A DNA stretch of 64,000 nucleotides from the NCBI GenBank assembly GCA_037833965.1, contig AP031355.1, positions 5,233,501-5,297,500 on the forward strand, given 5' to 3'. The stretch's first letter is position 1. The number at the start of each line of letters is the position of its first letter. Below, piece by piece: positions 60,068 through 64,000 of the stretch. The position numbers and the translations under genes are program-made. The stretch is from Marchantia polymorpha subsp. ruderalis. Its lineage: Eukaryota; Streptophyta; Marchantiopsida; Marchantiales; Marchantiaceae. The notes beneath the pieces are model-generated. The model was not told where the DNA came from. It did not search any database and saw only the letters and a list, made by a program, of their open reading frames with translations.

Positions 60068-63000
60068 TTTCGCTCCCTCCAGACAAACACGACGTGCTTC
60101 CTCGGAGCTCCCCTCTCTCTCTATCTATCTCTCTCAGTCTCTCTTCGTCCGACTGCTTCCTCTCTCGAGACCAGAAGCAGCAAAGCTCCAAGCACCAACA
60201 ATCGCGAGAATCGATTACTCGCTGCCTTTTTGCTGCTGCTGCCTGGCCTCTAGACGGGGGCCGCGGTGTGCTCGGCTCTGCTCTGCTCGGGGGCTCGCTC
60301 GGGGCTGCTGCCACGTCCAGCTACCACGGAGGAGATATGAACTCGCTTCACTGGGGGCTGCTGCTGCTGCTGCTGATACGCTGCAGTACACCCGTACCCC
60401 TCCTCCCCACGGCCAGGGTCCTCCTCTCGCGCTCTGCTTCTAGCACTGGCTTGTTGCGGGCAGGCAGGCACGGCCGGCGGATCTTTATAACAGCCCCCGT
60501 CTTCCAGGGCTTATTATCAAGAAGAAGCTGGAGAGCAGATTGATTGATCATTCGAGGCCTCGGGGTTCCAAATTGCAAGGGGGAAGGGGAAGGGGGGAGG
60601 GGCTGGGGCTGGGGCAGGGGGGCTGGCCAATTCGAACGAAGTCACAGCCACCATCGCCGTGGCTAGGCTCAACTTGTCGGCTGAAATCTCTCCCTCGACC
60701 CGGTTCAGGTTTCACCGTTTGTCTGGCTCGCGCGTGCATTGACCCCCGCCCCGCCCTTCCCTTATTCTGCCGCTGCCCCCTTTGGACAACGTAATTTATT
60801 AATGTGCTTAGCTCCTCGCGTCACGCTCTTTCTCCCTCGGTTCGGTTCGGTTGCGCTTGAGGGAGGGAGGGAGGGAGGGAGGCCGTCCACTTGTGGGACC
60901 CTCCGGCTCCTTCCTTCCCGCTTGACTTTCTTCTTCTTTCTTCTTGCTCCATCTTTGTCGTCCTCCCTCCCGCTAACCCCCCGCCCGGGTCCCGTCCCGT
61001 CCCCGTACCTGGGCAACCCCGGAGGGGCTCTCGAGAGTGAACCCGAGTCAAGCTCGCGGTGCCGAGCAGAGTGCCAGGACTCAACGCTGAGCTCGCCAGC
61101 TGCTGCCCCACACTCCTCCCCTCGAATCCACCAGCGCAATTGAGAGGGGGACTGACATCTTCAGCGCTCCTCGGCTCTGCATACTCTCTCACCCAACACC
61201 GCCAGCTACTTAACCCATGTTCACACTAAGCTTCCAGGCAGTCCTTCCACCCACACCGCCGCTTCAATAACTGCAGCTGCTTCTGCGCCTGTGTCTTCTT
61301 CCTCCTCTTGCCCAAGCGATCTTCGGATTTCCTCCACGACGACCGGGGGCTCGCGAGGTTTTGAACCTCCATGGCCCCGGCGCCCTTTTCTTTGTCGGAG
61401 TCATAAATCTCGAGGGGGCCCCATTGATTCTCGGCATGGCCGGCGTTCTCGACATGACCGTTATGCATAACGCGAAGCCCTGCGCGAGTCGCTGCTTTAT
61501 CTGTATTTTACCCGATCCGGCATGAAGAGCGGCATTTACTGGGGGGCTGTTGTACTCGCCGCGCAAATGATCCGAACGAATGATCGTTCGCCCCCCTGTG
61601 CAGTGCAGTGCGCCATCGTTGTGTCGTCACATGTTCGAGCCTTTTCCATACGCCCCTCCCATTAATCTCCATCTCTGAAAGCCTGAATCACTCTACTCTG
61701 TTCATTATTCCGCACTGACTGCACTTTTCTCCCTCCCTCGTTCCCTCCCTCTCACTACGTACCGTCATCCTCGACTCTATCGGCGCTTTCCGGCCTTGCC
61801 ACTTTCGAAGCCCTGACGCGATTAAAACCCCCATGCTCTCCATCCATTCTCCTGTCTTAGCCCCCCTCCTCCCCCCTTTCCATTTACATCTCTCTCCCTC
61901 GATTTCTCCTTCCAGCTACCACCACGACGCCCGAGTTAGTGCACATTGTGCATAATTCTGCCGGACGTCGAATGCAAACGCTTGGCGGTCCGGCTTTGAC
62001 GGATTTTCTGGAATATTCTAGCTACCGCAAGTGGGGTGAGGGGAGGGGAGTTCGGACCTTCGACTGTGGTTGGGGCAAGAGGAACGCAGTGATGGATGGA
62101 AACCGCGTCAAATCGGTACAGTGAAAAGAGGCCGTCAGATGACGGCATCTGACGTGGGAGGGGTATTCGTGGCCTCACAAATGGACGGACGTCGACGTGA
62201 AACTACTGCGGACGGCGATTACCGGCGAGAGAGACTTGTGTGAAGTGCAGTAGTAGTCGGAAGCAATCCGGTAACTCACGGTAATCCGGTACTCACTGAT
62301 GTGATGGAAGGGACGAAATAACTGAAAGACAGCAAGGACTATGGAATGCCATGTCTGCTAACAGCTAAGCTTAATAAATGCCGTTTTGTCCACGTGTAGC
62401 TCCGCAATTACAAATGCATATATCTGTGGACCTCCAGATACTTTGCTGACTCGGTCCTCCATAAGCTCGTTTCCGGTGCTCGAGGTTCGGGTCTGCAGAT
62501 TTCTCTCTTCGCAAGAGCAGCAACACTCTGCGCTCTCTGAGTCAAGGCCATTGAAATCTTTTTCTCTTTCTGCTCCCACACTGGAAACGTTTTCTGGATC
62601 GCCGCCACTGGGACTCATAGAGAGTCCGTGCACCCTGCTGGGATTGCATTAAAGGATGGGCGATGATTCTTTGGACGAAAGTGGAAAAGGTTGAGTCCCA
62701 AGTTATGAACTACACTAGGTTTGATGGTCCCACAAGCATGGAGTTTTTTTCTTTTTCATGTCATTACCCTAGTTTTTTGGCCTCCTTTGGATTCAGCTCC
62801 GAGGCTTTGTGTGAACATGTTTGAAAGCCGAGGTGCTTATGATGTCGATATTCTTGTAGGTTGTGTATATTTCAAATGTTGAGGTTGTAGGATCTTAGAA
62901 TCTCTTAGGCTTTCAAGTGTTTCCGTAGATCTTGTGCCGAATTCCGCGTATATCAATAGACCACCTTTTGCTTTCACGTTTTGGAGATAAATCCTTGAAC

Positions 63001-63500
63001 TGCATGTCTATCGTATGTGGTTCGGGATTGGCTTGCATGGTTCTCAGATCACAGCCATGCAAACCACCGTAGAGTCATAGACCCGTCTGAGAGTGGTCCA
63101 AGAGAGTGGTCCATTCCGACCAAGCAAGCTGAATTTGAGTCCAACTGCAAACTCAGTAGTATGGATGATCGCTGCGTTACAGGCTGACATACTTATTGTG
63201 TCTTTTTTAAGCATGTTATCTCGAAGCCCGCAACTTAATGCTATGCATATATCACTAAGTTGATCTCGATAATTGATTTTTTTATAAATCGTTTGACTTC
63301 GATCATTCATCTATCTTACTTAGGTTGAAGTTTCCTCCGATGTTATTTGTAAATCATCTCATATGTCTTAGACATAATATGATATATCTCTGATTTCGAT
63401 ACTACTAGGGCCTAGCCCCGATATCTTTTTCCTACTATTTGGGATCTACCCATCATTTTTGCTATATTGTGCTGCCAGAAAAAGAAAAAGAAAATTTGTA
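60068..63500. other. Upstream region of the BAHD gene and gene-free right flank
   Basis: 60,571-60,622 is a G-rich run (GGGGAAGGGGAAGGGGGGAGG and similar) on plus. GGGA repeats lie at 60,859-60,881, and pyrimidine-rich DNA at 61,730-61,920. From about 62,700 the sequence becomes AT-rich. Frames on both strands overlap and match nothing I recognise. Confidence 0.4.
60484..60490 (-). promoter_or_regulatory. Candidate TATA box of the BAHD gene
   Basis: TTATAAA on the minus strand, about 420 bp before the ATG. Between it and the ATG lies a GA-rich leader (CT-rich on plus, about 60,112-60,150). The spacing implies a long 5' UTR; the site is unproven. Confidence 0.4.
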
Positions 63501-63504
63501 TTAA

Positions 63505-63914
63505 TTGTGGTTGAATGTATTTGGACGCTACAAAAAACCGACCAGCACGGGTAGCGCTGAAATCGTGAAACGTTACCCCGCATACAGAGCCAAAAAATAT
63601 CTTGCCCAAAATCGACCGAAATGTTCAATCGTTTGGAGCTTGCGAAACCCACTTGCTGCGTGTTGTAAACAAGCTAACCCTTCGAGCAAGTACATTTCGT
63701 GCATGATGGACCACGAGAAGAGTGCCGTAAATCTGTCCTACAGGCAGAAGAAGCGGAAGAAGGAACAAGGACCTTCTTTTTGGATGGAGAAGACTACTGC
63801 AAGTGCGGCGGTCCCATGTCTCAACGTAGGCTCAAGGAACTGTTCAAGACTATGATCGTGACAAAAGTGGGCGGATCCGGCTCTGGTAGTCAACAATCAG
63901 TAGCCATGAGCTGA
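63505..63914 (+). other. Coding-like patch, unidentified
   Basis: Two overlapping plus frames look more protein-like than their surroundings. One (63,505-63,852) has GRYKKPTSTGSAEIVKRYP and AKKYLAQNRPK. The other (to a TGA at 63,912-63,914) reads TFFLDGEDYCKCGGPMSQRR, then LKELFKTM, and ends in a Gly/Ser/Gln tail. A TCCTACAG acceptor-like site at 63,737-63,744 would make the second a terminal exon. I do not recognise a family. It may be an exon or a decayed transposon piece. Confidence 0.25.
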
Positions 63915-64000
63915 TCAATCCCTTCCATTCGTCCTCTTGCTCATGGCGTACAAAAAGGAAAACCTCAAAGAACACAATCCGCCGCAATTTTCCGTCAAAG

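Noticed and set aside
1..64000. CRISPR arrays, rRNA genes, bacterial operons or plasmid features
   Set aside because: None seen; the window is a spliced plant nuclear sequence and the tandem arrays present are microsatellites or transposon-internal repeats.

Overview
The window is nuclear DNA of a land plant, most likely a bryophyte such as a liverwort. The evidence is: spliced genes with GT-AG introns; an NPH3-type BTB protein and a BAHD acyltransferase, both plant families; plant-type pogo and hAT transposons; and GC-rich flanks full of GA, GAGC and GGGA microsatellites. The species call is an inference from composition and gene style.

Bases 1-17,200 are an AT-rich block of transposons. 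A decayed BED-hAT-like element (about 545-6600) is interrupted by a pogo/Tigger element (3073-5153). The pogo element has plant-type terminal inverted repeats (TIRs), TA target duplications, and a transposase broken by one stop. A younger hAT element follows (8649-12171). It has an exact 8-bp target duplication, a transposase with three in-frame TGA codons, an internal array of about 179-bp repeats, and palindromic GGCTAGCC-type subterminal motifs. A 64-bp-arm foldback (12713-12859) and a degenerate LTR-retrotransposon (primer-binding site, gag, zinc knuckle, protease; about 14945-16820) complete the block.

Bases 17,200-28,590 are GC-rich and low in complexity, with G-rich and C-rich tracts, microsatellites, a possible Harbinger transposase relic (20,390-20,590) and no gene I can defend. 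Three protein genes follow. They are an NPH3/RPT2-like (NRL) gene on + (28,595-31,921; 4 exons, 672 aa), a Golgi apparatus protein 1 (GLG1) homologue on + (47,377-54,259; 17 exons, 867 aa), and a BAHD acyltransferase on - (58,193-60,067; 2 exons, 453 aa) of the omega-hydroxyacid/fatty-alcohol hydroxycinnamoyl transferase type. All three exon models keep frame at every junction.

The genes share no pathway. Their likely roles are phototropin/auxin-linked signalling, Golgi membrane glycoprotein function, and wall or cuticle acylation. The spaces between them (32-47 kb, 54.3-58.2 kb, 60.1-64 kb) are non-coding as far as I can see, apart from small hairpins, AT-rich islands and a coding-like patch at the right end. 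I found no clearly new multi-gene system. The most unusual items are the structured transposons, the foldbacks, a PCNA-binding motif on the pogo transposase, and GLG1 in a plant.
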